From contig CM076655.1 in the NCBI GenBank assembly GCA_038496675.1, forward strand, positions 25,046,840 to 25,110,839: DNA of 64,000 nt, written 5' to 3'. This document shows positions 12,201 through 23,419 of this stretch, in pieces. The position numbers were made by a program, and so were the translations under genes. This DNA is from Rachycentron canadum (lineage: Eukaryota > Chordata > Actinopteri > Carangiformes > Rachycentridae). Every line of letters starts with the position of its first letter. Positions within the stretch are counted from its first letter, which is position 1. The notes beneath the pieces were generated by a model. It made no database searches, was not told where the DNA came from, and saw only the letters and a program-made list of their open reading frames with translations.

Positions 12201-13544
12201 TTACTGGTGGATTCTGCCTCATGTCAACATTCAGAACAAATCCAGGAAATTGAATATATTTAATATAGAAAGATATAAAAACAATCATGATCACAAACTA
12301 TTATAAATGCGATGAGCAGGTATTTCAGATAAAAGGACCGGCTTTGTAGAATCGCCCTGTGTTCTGGGGCTCAGGTTGGTGTTCGAGACCCTTGACGGTG
12401 TTGTCTTCACGCTGTTATGAGTATCAGATTATTCTTAAAGTCAAGGACTAACAATATATTTTATCTCTGAGTTTGTTGTTCAGTTTCCTAAGGCAACAGG
12501 TGGTACTGGTCATAGTTGATTGATTTTCTTTTATTAGTGTCTGTGTTGTTTGTCGTCATTAAACAGTAACAACCACATCCTGTTTCCATACGATTTAAAG
12601 CACCAATATTAAACAAACAAACCCTCCTGTCGTTTTCTTTTCTGCCAATTTAAAGAGCCCTGCCATCTTTTCTTCATCAGGGCTCCAGAATATTCCTGGA
12701 TATTGATCATAAATGTAATTTAACATTGGTTTTCTTAAATTTTCATTACAGGGCCAGTTAAAAGAAAGTGTATTGGTACAGTTTCAAGATGGTCTTTCTT
12801 CAGTGATGGAAACAAGTCCTCCCACAAACATTCTGGCCTTATCCTTCACACTGGTCTAATTACTCTTTAGGCCAATTAATAACATATTTTGTTTATTTAT
12901 TTTCTTCTCAATATAAAAATAGTAATATATTTGAGCACACTGGACAACAACAACGTCATTTGTCCATATGAACAAACAGAGGAGAATCATTTTCTATCAC
13001 AGATATAAAATACGACACAATAAGGTCCAGTGTAAAACAGGAAACACACAGAGTGTGAAACCAAAGCTGCACGTCTGACCCCCTTAAATCATGACTTTTA
13101 ATGTTTTCCATATCAAAATGTAAATATCAAACACTTTTGTCTTTCACTTTTAGTTTTTTACACAATGTGTTTACCATGAAACAATGATTCCAATGAAAAG
13201 ACTTTTTCTTTGTGTAGATGTTCGCAGAAACGGTCGGGATTGTCATCAAATTGTGACCCGTGATTGTTGTTGAAGGATAAAAGTTCATCTCCTTTCTCTT
13301 GTTGATGCTGTCTCAATGCAGATGTGTCAGATCGCTGCATTTCAGTGAAATTAAACCTTTTAAGTTCATTGTTAATTATGCCTCCATTTCTTAAATTTCC
13401 CCCATTTAAAATGGGGACAAACTGGAAGCTGCCATTGCAAATTGAAAGGGAATCTATAGGGGGATTCAAATGACAGTAAAAAGTGTGACCAGCTACGTCT
13501 CCACAAAACCACAGTCAGGATTCGTTTGTTAAGTGATAGACAGG

Positions 13545-13582
<38 letters not shown>

Positions 13583-15469
13583 ATGTTGGCTTCAGCATCT
13601 GTGTCATCATTAGGATCATAACCCCTGTAAATATGCATCTTCCTCCAATGTTTTTCTCAAACTGATCACATACATTATGGATTCTCCCCCAGCCTCTCCT
13701 CCTCCTCCTCCTCCTCCTCCTCCTCCTCTTCTCTTTCACCACCTTTTATGACAAATACAGTTTTTTTTTTCCCTCGTTCCTCTCACAGTTTAATCACGTG
13801 GCTTCACTGCCATCATGTGGCTGCAGATCATCCACGTCTATGGATGGATTACTGATGAGTCCTACCAGTCACAAACCCAGGGGCCCCAGTCCTGGGGGGT
13901 TGGGGGGTGGGGGGGGGAGCAGAGCCTCTGTTTGAAAGGACTGTTAATATTTCTTGTTGGAAAGTCGATCAAACAGCCACACAGAGATGCACAATCATCA
14001 CTAAGAGATGGACGATAGATACAAAGAGATTAAAGAAACACCAGAGATGCAAAATGGATGAGAAGCAAGTCACTAAAAATGAACACACAAAAAAACAAAA
14101 CACACAATATCTGGGGGTCAGGTCCACACAACACATGGTCTATGATATTTTATCTGATGTTACCCTGTGATACTCACTCAGTATAAAAGTGCCAGTATCA
14201 AATAGAATTATTCTGAAAACCACAGTTTTTTCTTTATTAACCCCTGAACATGACGCTTTCTCCTCACTGAGACGTTGGGGCTGATCGACGTGGGGTTGGA
14301 TGAAGCACTGGGTGTTTGCTGCACTGGACTGAACTGGACTTGATCCGTTTGGAGGAGCAGCAGGAGCAACGGGACAGAAGCTGAGAGATGAGCTGCAGTT
14401 TCAGCCACTTTAAAAGCTCCCGTCGCTCCTTGTGCCCCCGTTGCTTAAACACGCCACTGTAGCTGTGTCATCTGATTATCTCTGGATGTGGCAAAAATCA
14501 GAGTTTAAAGTATTTAAAGTCCGATGTATAAAGGGTGAACGGGAACAGAGCTACAACAGTCCTGCTCACCATGCACTTGAAACATAAAAAAACAATCCGA
14601 GTTCAAGGGGCTAAAACATGTTTTTGGACCCCGTCCACAGCAGCTCATCTCTTTTCTGTGCTGGTGCTTCTGCTGCTTCTGGCTCAAATCTACTGCAGCT
14701 GATACACCAGCTATAGATAAGTACCTCATGCAACCCCATGTCAAAGAACCTGGACTGTCTCTTCAAGTAGTGGTTTTTAAAATCGTCTCATTAAACTGAC
14801 AGTTTCATGTGTTTGGTGTATGATGTTGTTGCAATCCTTCGTTGAAACTACATGAGCTGAAGAGTGAAATATTCAAACCCAAGATGTCTGCTGCATCATT
14901 TTAGACATGTTCCCCCCAAATTCAGACTGACACTCTGGGACCTCCATTAGAATTTAAAATGAAGCTCTGTGAGTTTGAATAAAGTTTGCAGTGTGTACTG
15001 ACTAGAGGTTAAAAGCCACAGGACTTTTAATAGGACATCTTGGTGTGTGCAGGGAGCCAGGTGCAGCCAGAGGAAGACGCTGAGGCTTGTGTAGGGGGGA
15101 TTCAGCGTTTATTGGAATAAATAGGCAGCCATGTTTAAACAGCTCATCCACAGTCTGATAGTGGACATGGTGCACAGGTCCTGTATCAAAGTGTCAGGTG
15201 CCTCTCTACAGGACAGTGTCAGGGCCGGATTAAGCTCCTCAGAGGGCCCAGGGTAGAAAAAAAATATTGTTGGGCCCCATAAGGCTCCCCCAGATGTTGG
15301 GACCCCAAAACAACCAGTTCTCCAAAATGGAAATGATGAGTTAATGAAAGAATTAGTGAGTTCAAAAAAAATAAATTAACAAATCTGATAACTGATTAAC
15401 TGTTTGTAAATGTTTTAGTAAAAAAGCCAATAAGTCATATTTGCTTGTTCTTGCAGTTTTCAGTACTGT
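12201..15469. other. Gene-poor stretch with simple repeats
   Basis: Contains a CT tract at about 13548-13579, a CTC trinucleotide tract at about 13694-13729 and a G-rich patch at about 13895-13920. A possible tRNA-like B box (GGTGTTCGAGACCC) lies near 12380. No exon is supported; the open frames are short and unlike any family I know. Confidence 0.45.
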
Positions 15470-15660
15470 AGCACCCAATGAGGATAGAGTACAGAGCAGC
15501 TCCACCCCTCACTCCTCCTCAGCTCCACCTTCTCCTCCAAAGATGGTTTCTGCTGGTTTCACAAAACCAAGATGGCCGACGGAAAAATGACAGCCACGGA
15601 GGCTTCAGAACAGCAGCTCACAGACGATGGGTGGTGTCATGGAGGGTTGACACTTGTTTT
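15470..15660 (-). repeat. Family A dispersed repeat, reverse fragment
   Basis: The words AGGATAGAG, CTCCACCCCTCACTCCTCCT, CTCCACCTTCTCCTCC and ACCAAGATGGCC occur in the same order at 45120-45240 and, reversed, at 38225-38345. The open frame it carries is repeat-derived. Confidence 0.75.
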
Positions 15661-16674
15661 TTTTTATGAATATAAACATGTTTTTTTTCCTAAACCTGGT
15701 AAAAGGTTGGATTATAGACATGTTTCCACCTTTGCCAAAACAGCTCTGAGGTTCAAAAGGCAGCTAAAAAAGTGGAGGCTTTACTACTTCGATTTCAAAA
15801 CAAGTATTTTAGTACATTTCATCTGCTTTGAACATTTCTTAATACTGTACCTCTGACTCTTCACCTTTCATCTTCCTGTCCCATCATCCCTCTCTCCTTC
15901 TCTGCTGCTGTTGACAGAGCATTAGAATATGATTTCAGGCTACTTCATTTGTTTTTTTATTTATTTTTTCCTTCCTGCGCTGCTGTAAACATAAATCACA
16001 GCGAGCTGAGCCCAGAGCTCATATAAATGTCAGGATAGACAGCGGAGCTCATAAACCTCTAATTTGATCTTTATTCATCTGGGACAAGGCATGAATAAAA
16101 GCTCACCTAGTAAATCATCATTTTCTGCTTTCTGTCAACACAGCAGAGAGAGAGAGAGAGAGAGAGATGCATCCATCCATCCATCTGTGTAAACCCCGCC
16201 CTCCTGGTGCTGGTTAGGGACCTCCACCTCTGATTGGCTTCTTCACCTCCCAACCTCATTAGGTATAAAAACTTGAATATTACAGTTATGCTGCATTATA
16301 ATATGACTGATTTAATGGATTTAGAAAATTCTATTGTGATTCATCAAAAATGTGTGAATAATAATGAACTGTTTCGCTTACGTATTTATTCATTTGCCCG
16401 TCAGTCGTCTTCTGCTTTAAACTTTTACACTTTTGTCAGTTTTTAAGTAGCATTATGTTGCTGTTATAATTCAATATTTAATAAATTTTCATCCTCAGGA
16501 GGAAATTCAAAAACTATCCAGCAGTATCCAGAATAAATAACTTCACAGCTCAAAGTGCTGATCAATAATTATGATCCAATGAAGTAAAATATTTGTGACA
16601 TTTTTTCTCTAAATGAACATAAAAGGTGGATAGAAGTTATTTTAAATCATGACTGCAGCTACCCACCTGAAAGA
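15661..16674. other. Non-coding stretch with AG and ATCC tracts
   Basis: An AG dinucleotide run at about 16146-16167 is followed directly by a short GCATCCATCCATCC run. Nothing else is recognised. Confidence 0.4.
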
Positions 16675-16830
16675 AAGCCATCCATTATCTTTACTGCTGA
16701 TCTGTGCAGGGTCACAGGGAGACAATCCAACAGGTCGTCAGTCTATCAACCATTATGATCTCACGCTCACGCTCACCAGTTAACGTGCACGTTTTTGGAC
16801 TGTGGGAGGAACCTGGAGAACTTGGAACCC
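16675..16830 (+). repeat. Fish dispersed repeat fragment (as at 7150)
   Basis: Diverged copy with the recognisable order CCATCCATTATCTTTACTGC, GGGTCACAGGGAGACAAT, CCAGTTAACGTGCACG and TTGGACTGTGGGAGGAACC. Its age looks greater than that of the 24955-25175 copy. Confidence 0.65.
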
Positions 16831-17639
16831 ATTCATCTGAAAAAGAAAATGTGCATTAGAGACTTTTAGGGGTTTAAACCAGGTTTACACTTTATAGTTT
16901 TGAGTTTCCCAGAATCCCTGATGCTCATCAGCCAGATGATCAGTTCATTCATTCAATCCATATAAAAGACAGTCACATGACCCCACCAGCTTCTCCCTCT
17001 GTCTTTGTCAGCTCTTCATCAGTTTGAGGATCAACAGCTGCAGCTGATGGAGGTTTAATGGCTACGGCTGATGGAGTTTTACTGACATCTACTGGTTTCT
17101 TGTCAGGGCTACACCTGAACGCAACTCAAGAGGCCATGTTTTTGATTTGACTCATTGTAGATGTGTCTCATCAGAATGGGTATAATATACTTTACACTAT
17201 CCACATACTGTCTAACAAGCTGGACACAGACAAATAAATACACAAGGAAACCTGTTGAAACCATGTCGACATATTCTCAAGGTTTTGAGTCAGAAAACCA
17301 AGCGGCTTCCACAGCTTTCAAATTTTAAATAATCTTAAAATTAAGTCTTTTTGAAAACGTGTCAGAAATCTTTTTCTAACATATGTGTGTTTACACTGAT
17401 GATCCTGGGCTCTATTGTACATTTATTATTTATACAAATATTATGCACATGGGTTTTCGTGGTTTCTTCACTTTGTCGTGTTTTTATCATTCATGAGTCA
17501 TTTCACCTTCTGGTCTTCATCAGTAATGTGGATCTGAACAAACCAAGACTTGGTGAAGAGGTCAGAGAGTCAATAATAAAGCATATCAACATATTATCAC
17601 TGTGTGTGTTATTGAAAAGATAAATATTAACTTTACCTG
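16831..17639. other. Non-coding stretch, nothing recognised
   Basis: A 90-codon open frame at 17351-17623 is rich in hydrophobic residues but has no recognisable family, and none of its surroundings look like a gene. Confidence 0.35.
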
Positions 17640-18010
17640 TTGACTTATATATATATATATATATATTAAATAACCATAGCAAAATGTATGTATATACATA
17701 TATTTAAATAAAATATGAAGATTTACATATGGTATAACAATAACCACATAGGTTAATGATAATTAATTTATATGTGCATGCTTAGTAAAAACAACATTAA
17801 CATAAAATTCTATATAAACATTTCTTTTAGAATTTGTGTTTATAATTTCAAAATATATTGACAGGCTTTGGAATTGATATATATTATATATGTAAACATA
17901 CATATTATATGAAATTATAGGTTTCATATATAATTATTATAATTATAATTTCTACCTGTGTTTTTTTATTTTATATGTACATGTATGACATATATGTGTG
18001 CGTGTGTGTG
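17640..18010. repeat. AT-rich low-complexity block
   Basis: A pure TA run at about 17646-17667 is followed by some 350 bp of strongly AT-biased sequence with many TATATA and ATATTA words. It could be a matrix-attachment-like or fragile segment, but composition alone does not show that. Confidence 0.7.
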
Positions 18011-19434
18011 TTAAGGAAGAATTATCATTTTATTCATATTGTTTTTTATTATGGTAATTTTGTTGAAATGTGTCAGTGTTGCTCCACAAACATTCAGGAG
18101 TTTTGGGACAAAGAGTGACAAAATGAATGTTTATTAAGATGCATCTCAATGAGATTTAATCATATACTGATCTTTCCTGCCGCTCGTTTTCCCATCAGAA
18201 CGTGACCTTAAACTTTTAAGAAAGTTAAAGGGTGGCCTGAGGCGTCTTTGTGTTCTGTGTTCAAGGAAAATCTGTAAAAAATATAAATCACAATGTGTCC
18301 ATTGTGAGTTTTTGTTCAAAGTTTCAGTGAGGGCTGACGGCTGTGGATACACTGCAGAGATGAAACTGCAGTTATGAACAGAGGTCGGTGCTCAACAAAG
18401 TGGCACAATTTAATTTGTGTGGCAGGAGCTGCTCGGCTGCGATAGACTCGGTAATGAAACCTCTCAGCTTTAAGTTCTGTCTGCTTTATATTCACAAAGA
18501 GAGACGAGCGAGGCAGCCATCGTGGAAACATGCAAATACACTGATCTCTTTAATACGAGCTTCACCCAATTGGACGGTGACTTTGACAAGCAGAACAAAT
18601 GCCCTGCGAGCACAAACGTGCAGGTCAGGAGGAGCGGCGCTGATGGCCGAGGCAGAAATCAACTTTCTTTATCCTCTTTTCAACGCTGGCAGTCACATTC
18701 TGTCTGTTCGCTTACTGTTAAATTAGTCATCTCAGATTAGAGACGGCTTAAGGAAGAAAACTTTCCCTTAAAAAAAGTTGATAAAGCCCTGCAACTTTAT
18801 GCATATTGAGCAAATGCAAAAACAAAGTGTCATGAAGTAAGTTTGTGTAATACTACTCATATCCAGTTACTTTGCTGAAATTGAGATTTGTTTTTAACTG
18901 TAAAATCGTGTCTTGCAACATGGTTCCCTGTGACAAGCAAAATGTTTGTCTGTTTAATGCAGGGGGGGTAGATTAATGTTGTCTCCTCCCGTAGCTTCAT
19001 CGGCCGACAGTTGGACAGGATCATGGAGGCTGAAGGCCAGGTCGCTACAGGAAGTGATAAGTTTTACTATGATGTCATCACCATGACTGAGACTTGTGGT
19101 GCATTCAATGACATCATGCAATTGCAATTTATAGTGGTGAATAGGGAGCTGAGTGGCTACGGCACATGTGACCTCCAGTTGATTATGTTTTCTATTTTGT
19201 CACTGAAAAAAAAAAAAAAAAGGTTTCACAAAAATGAGTTTTATTTTAGTCCTTTAGTTCTTGGTCCGAAAAAGCATGAATAGCATCATTAAAGTGGCAT
19301 CGACTCTCAAAACTGACGGGAAATACGTCAGATATTCAGATATTAACCTCATGTCTGTGTAGTCAGTACAGAGCTGTGGTCAGATCAGAACAGTTTCTTA
19401 CCACAGGCCTAATATCAAGGGAAAAGACAGAGGT
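18011..19434. other. Non-coding stretch, nothing recognised
   Basis: The short open frames at 18.3-18.7 kb overlap on both strands and have no family resemblance. A 16-A run lies near 19208. Confidence 0.4.
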
Positions 19435-20120
19435 TACTCTAAGATTAGCTGCTAATTTGGCCGTCACCTATTGAGTGGTGATGTTAAATGAGACATGTTA
19501 CATTAGCTGCTATGATTAGCCATCAAATGTCCTATTAAAATGAAAACCTTGAATCATTTTACCTGCTAAGTTCATTAAGTAACATTTAGATAAAAGCAAC
19601 AGAGCACTATAACAGCTAGCTGTAGCTGCTAATTCTGGACATTATACATTTAATATTGATGATAATTAAAACACTGGCAGTTACCTCAGCTCCCAGAATT
19701 GCCTGCTGAAGAGTTAGTAAGCCAAGATCTATTTCTATCTATTGGACACTATAAGATTAGCATTAGCTGCTAATATGTATACATTTAGGGCCCATTAGTT
19801 GTGAAAGTTTGGATGCAATAAGACTAGTATTAGCTGCCAAACCTCTAATGTTTGAACATTATGGTAAGGCTGGCATTAGCTGGAAAAATTCTAAATTTGG
19901 GCCTTTACATGAAACACATTAGCTGCAGTCCTGAAGTGTGGGCACTATAGCTTAGCATTAGCTGTTAAAGTTGAAAAGCGTAGGCATTGTAAGGCCAGTG
20001 TTAGCTGTTAGCTAAGTTCCCATGTCTGGACATCATTTTTATTCTAAAATCAAACTTTGACATGAGGCTAGCATTAGCTGCTCAACTTCTATAGGTTTGG
20101 ATGCTATAAGAGTAGCTGAG
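19435..20120. repeat. Degenerate tandem array with ATTAGCTGCTAA core
   Basis: The motif GGACACTATAAGATTAGCAT followed by TAGCTGCTAA recurs in decayed form roughly every 45-70 bp. Examples are at about 19744, 19810, 19855, 19941, 19982, 20064 and 20099, with weaker copies back to 19440. Each unit pairs a GGA(C/T)(A/G)(C/T)TATAAG-like box with an (A/G)(C/G)(C/T)ATTAGCTG box. The array ends about 200 bp before the first TMED promoter. Units are too diverged to be a recent minisatellite. Confidence 0.7.
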
Positions 20121-20324
20121 ACATTATTATAATATTAGACATATTTACTTTTTAAATTTAATTTGAATTTTTTATTAATTTTACTAAAACCCATGTCCAA
20201 AAGAAGAAGGTTACACGATTCTCACAATAAAATATTTAAGTCAAAACACATTCATTTAACAGGCAGGTGAAAAACCAAAAACTAAAGTGAGCTACTGTAA
20301 CTGCAGGTGATCAGCGCTCTGAGG

Positions 20325-20343
20325 ACTACGCTACCCAGAATCC
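20325..20343 (+). promoter_or_regulatory. ZNF143/THAP11-type promoter motif (SBS-like), first TMED gene
   Basis: The sequence ACTACGCTACCCAGAATCC matches most of the known ACTACAATTCCCAGAATGC-type element found in many vertebrate core promoters. It lies about 35-53 bp before the start codon of the TMED9-like gene. A related site stands before the second copy (27233-27251), so the motif probably came with the duplication. Confidence 0.5.
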
Positions 20344-20377
20344 TCTGGGTCCGCGCAGACTCAGTAGCAGTGTGAAG

Positions 20378-23300
20378 ATGGCATTTTTCAGGTTACATCC
20401 GTGTGTGTTGACAGTTTTACTTCTGAACTTTTTCTGTTGTTTGGTCTCCTCTTTGTTTTTTCACATCAGGGACACGGAGGTGAAATGTTTCACGAAGGAA
20501 ATCCCGGGAGAGTCGCAGCTCATCGGTGAGTTCACGACACAAACAACAACAAAAGAAAACAAACAACAAAACCAGTAAAACAACTTCAGTTCCGCTTTAA
20601 CTTCGGAGTCATTCTCATCAGATTTATGTCCCAAACTCCACTTTAAATGAAGGTATCTTATTTTGAAAGTGAGGCGGGGGCGGTGCAGGTGTTGGATAGA
20701 AAATAGATTTTTTTTTTTTGTTTGTTTGTTTTTGTAGTAGATTGTAGTTGATATTTTATATTAAATATCTGACAGGAAATGACAAACAGGCAGCTGAAAT
20801 AAAGCAAGAGGGAACATAATGTTTTCATGGAGGAAAGACAATAACAGGGTTATTAAAAGTTACCTTATAGCTTGGGACGCTTCTCTTTACCTCCTTGTTT
20901 CCTTCACTTGCGTCCTATCCTTCATCCAGTCCCTTGTGGTGACAGTGCAGCAGAATCACAGCTGGATTTGTCAGGAGTTTGTAATGGCGCAGATAAAACG
21001 ATGCACTGTTCAGATGGGCTCAGCCGCTGCAGCGGTGGAGCGACACCACAGAGACAGCAGCTTGGTGTTACAGGTGGATTTAAAGGAGACAGTTATTATG
21101 ATTATTTCCTTCTAAATGTGTTGATGTTCAACCCTCAGACCTTCATTCTGTCTAATGACCATCAGGGGGCGACTCCACTGGTTGGGAAAGAAGTCAGATT
21201 GTATTTATTACAACCTGGAGGCTCATGTTTGCTCCTCTCTCTGCAGGTAACTATCGGACTCAGCTATATGATCAGCAGGAGGACCGGGACCTGTCGGCCC
21301 CTCAGGACCTGTCGGCCCCTCTGGACCTCAGGATACTTGTCCAGGCCAAAGATCCCGATGGCAAGGTTGGTCCCAGGGGGCCGAGGGGTGGATTCATCCT
21401 CGGTTTGGGATGTATCTGTTTTGAGCTCTTCTCGGTGTTGATCACTGGTGCGTTTTTGTTCCAGCTGATTCTGTCGCAGGCGTCCGGCTCCAAGGGAGGG
21501 TTCAGTCTCACATCTCGTAAACCCGGAGAACACCAGATCTGCCTGCAGTCCAGCCCCTCAAAGCCCCAGTCTGCTGGAGCCATGCTGGTGAGAACATCAG
21601 GATTATGGTTATAGAAAAAGGAATAAAGTCACAGAGTGGTTTATGTTTCTTGATGAACTTCCTGCTGTGTTGCAGGCTGTTCACCTGGATATAAAAGTGA
21701 ACGTTGAAAAAGACAAACTGACGAAGCTGCAGCTGAGTATCCAACGGTTGACTGAGCAGGTCCATCAGATCCACGAGGAGCAGAAATACTACTGGGTCAG
21801 TCTGAGTTTTATTATTTCTGGGAAGATATTAAATGACAGGGCTCAGGATCCAAATCATTGCTCTTCACGTCACATTACCATAATGAGATCCTTTCTCCTA
21901 AATATGAGGCAGGAAGTCAAGTCAAGACAACAGACTTAATGTTGTGTAGGTCCCCCTTTTATCACCAAAACCGTCCTGACCCTGGAGGCCTGGACTCCTC
22001 TAGACCTCTGAAGCTGAGCTGTGGTATCTGGACCCAGACCTTAGCAGCAGATCCTTTAAGTCCTGAAGCTGTGAGGTGGAGCCTCTATGGATCAGACTTG
22101 TTGGTCCAGCTCATCCCACAGATGCTGGACTGGACTGAGATCTGGGGGATTTGGAGCCAAGTCAACACCTTGAACTGGTTGTTGTTCCTCAAAGCTCCTG
22201 AACCATTGTTGCAGTGACAGGGAGCATTATCCTGCTGAAAGAGGCCACTGCCATTAGGGAAGACTGTTTCCATGAAGGGGGGGACTTGGTCTGAACCATG
22301 TTTAGGGAGGTGGGACGAGTCAAAGGAACATCCACATGAATGGACCCAAGGTTTCCCAGCAGGACATTGACCACAGCATCACACTGATCCACCAGCTGCT
22401 CTTCTTCCCATAATGCACCCTGGTGCCATGTCTTCTCCAGGTAGGAGACACCATGTGTCCATTGTAGGATCTTCTGGTGGTGGACAGGGGTCTGCATGGA
22501 CACCCTGACCGGTCTGAGGCTACACAGCCCCATACACAACAAACTGTGATGCTCTGTGTTCTGACAGCTTTCTATCAGAACCAGCATGAACTTCTTCATC
22601 AGTCTGAGCTCCAGTAGCTCTTCTGTTGGATCAGACCACAGGGTCCAGCCTTCACTCCCCACCACCATCACTGAGCCTTGACCCCTGACCCTGTCTGTGG
22701 TCCAGTGGTTCTGCAGTGTTGGAGAAGCTCTGACCAGTCGTCTCATCACAGTTTGGTCAAAGTCAAAGTCCCTCACATCCTCACACTTGACCATTTCTCC
22801 TGCTTCAACACATCAACTTCAGGACTAAATGTTCAGTATCCACCACTGACAGGTAACCATGGTAACCAGGTGATCAAAGTTATTCACTTCACCTGTCAGT
22901 GATAGTCATAATGTTATGGCTGATCAGTGTTACTATGTCACATACCACAAATCAAAAGTACGCCTCAAAGGCTTAACAAACATCAGGAATGACGCTCTGT
23001 CCTGAGACCTTTTGTGTGGTCAAAGAAAAAACATGGAGGGACCCTTGGGTGGAGGTTTGAAACACACTAACAGGAAGTCAGAATTATGAGATAAAGTCTT
23101 TGTGAATGTGATTCTCTTCTGTAATTTATGATACATGAAGTCCAGAGGTTAGACTGCAGTACGCGTTTGAAAAAAAAAGCTTGCTGGTCGACCATGACGA
23201 CCGATCTGACGTGGCATGAAGAGAAAGTCCAAAGTCCAAAGCTGCAGAGTCACAACAGGAGGTGTTTGAACTCCTCATGTCGTTTGTTTGTGTTCACAGG

Positions 23301-23419
23301 TAAGAGAGAAACACTTCCGTGATGTTAGCCACAGCACCAACATGTGGATCTTCTGGTGGCCCGTCGTCCGCTCGCTCTACGTGGTGGCCATCATCATGTG
23401 GCACACCAAGTCCTGGTAA
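20378..23419 (+). CDS. TMED9-like p24 protein lacking the coat-binding tail
   Basis: Five exons join in frame: 20378-20525, 21247-21365, 21465-21587, 21676-21795 and 23300-23419 (209 residues). p24 alpha proteins are cargo receptors cycling between ER and Golgi. Visible are a signal peptide (residues about 1-26), a GOLD domain with its cysteine pair (VKCF and HQICL), a coiled-coil segment (about 127-165) and a C-terminal membrane segment. Exon boundaries and phases equal those of tmed9 at 27347-30179. Differences are a six-residue tandem insertion (DLSAPQ), loss of about nine residues after HLDI.V, and a stop right after HTKSW, where tmed9 continues with its FF and KKLV signals. No frameshift or broken splice site is seen, so it looks like a diverged, perhaps functional, paralogue. 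An alternative upstream GTG start is not needed; ATG 20378 is in the tmed9 context (GAAGATGG). Confidence 0.85.
21140..21215 (-). repeat. Family A repeat fragment in intron 1
   Basis: The run from CTAATGACCATCAGGGGGCG to AAGAAGTCAGATTGTATT is the reverse complement of the end of the 11936-12200 element. It sits just before exon 2 of the TMED9-like gene. Confidence 0.75.
21935..22932 (-). mobile_element. Decayed Tc1/mariner-type transposon
   Basis: The minus strand carries scattered pieces of a Tc1-family transposase in order: a start with an acidic/aromatic run, a helix-turn-helix region with LLCMGLCSLRPVRVSM, TPVHHQKILQW, then LGNLGSIHVDVPLTRP, and in another frame GLFQQDNAPCH followed by FKVLTW. 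Frame changes between the pieces and the short lengths show that it is inactive. The outer ends (TAATGTTGTGTAGGTCCCCC on the left; ATAATGTTATGGCTGATCAG on the right) look like the edges of this common fish element. It is inserted in intron 4 of the TMED9-like gene, in opposite orientation. Confidence 0.85.

Noticed and set aside
20872..21441. 189-codon plus-strand frame in the TMED9-like gene
   Set aside because: It reads through intron 1, a family A fragment and exon 2 in the wrong frame; the spliced p24 frame explains the exon.
22189..22794. 201-codon minus-strand frame as a host gene
   Set aside because: It contains Tc1-type transposase pieces with frame shifts and lies inside a transposon relic.
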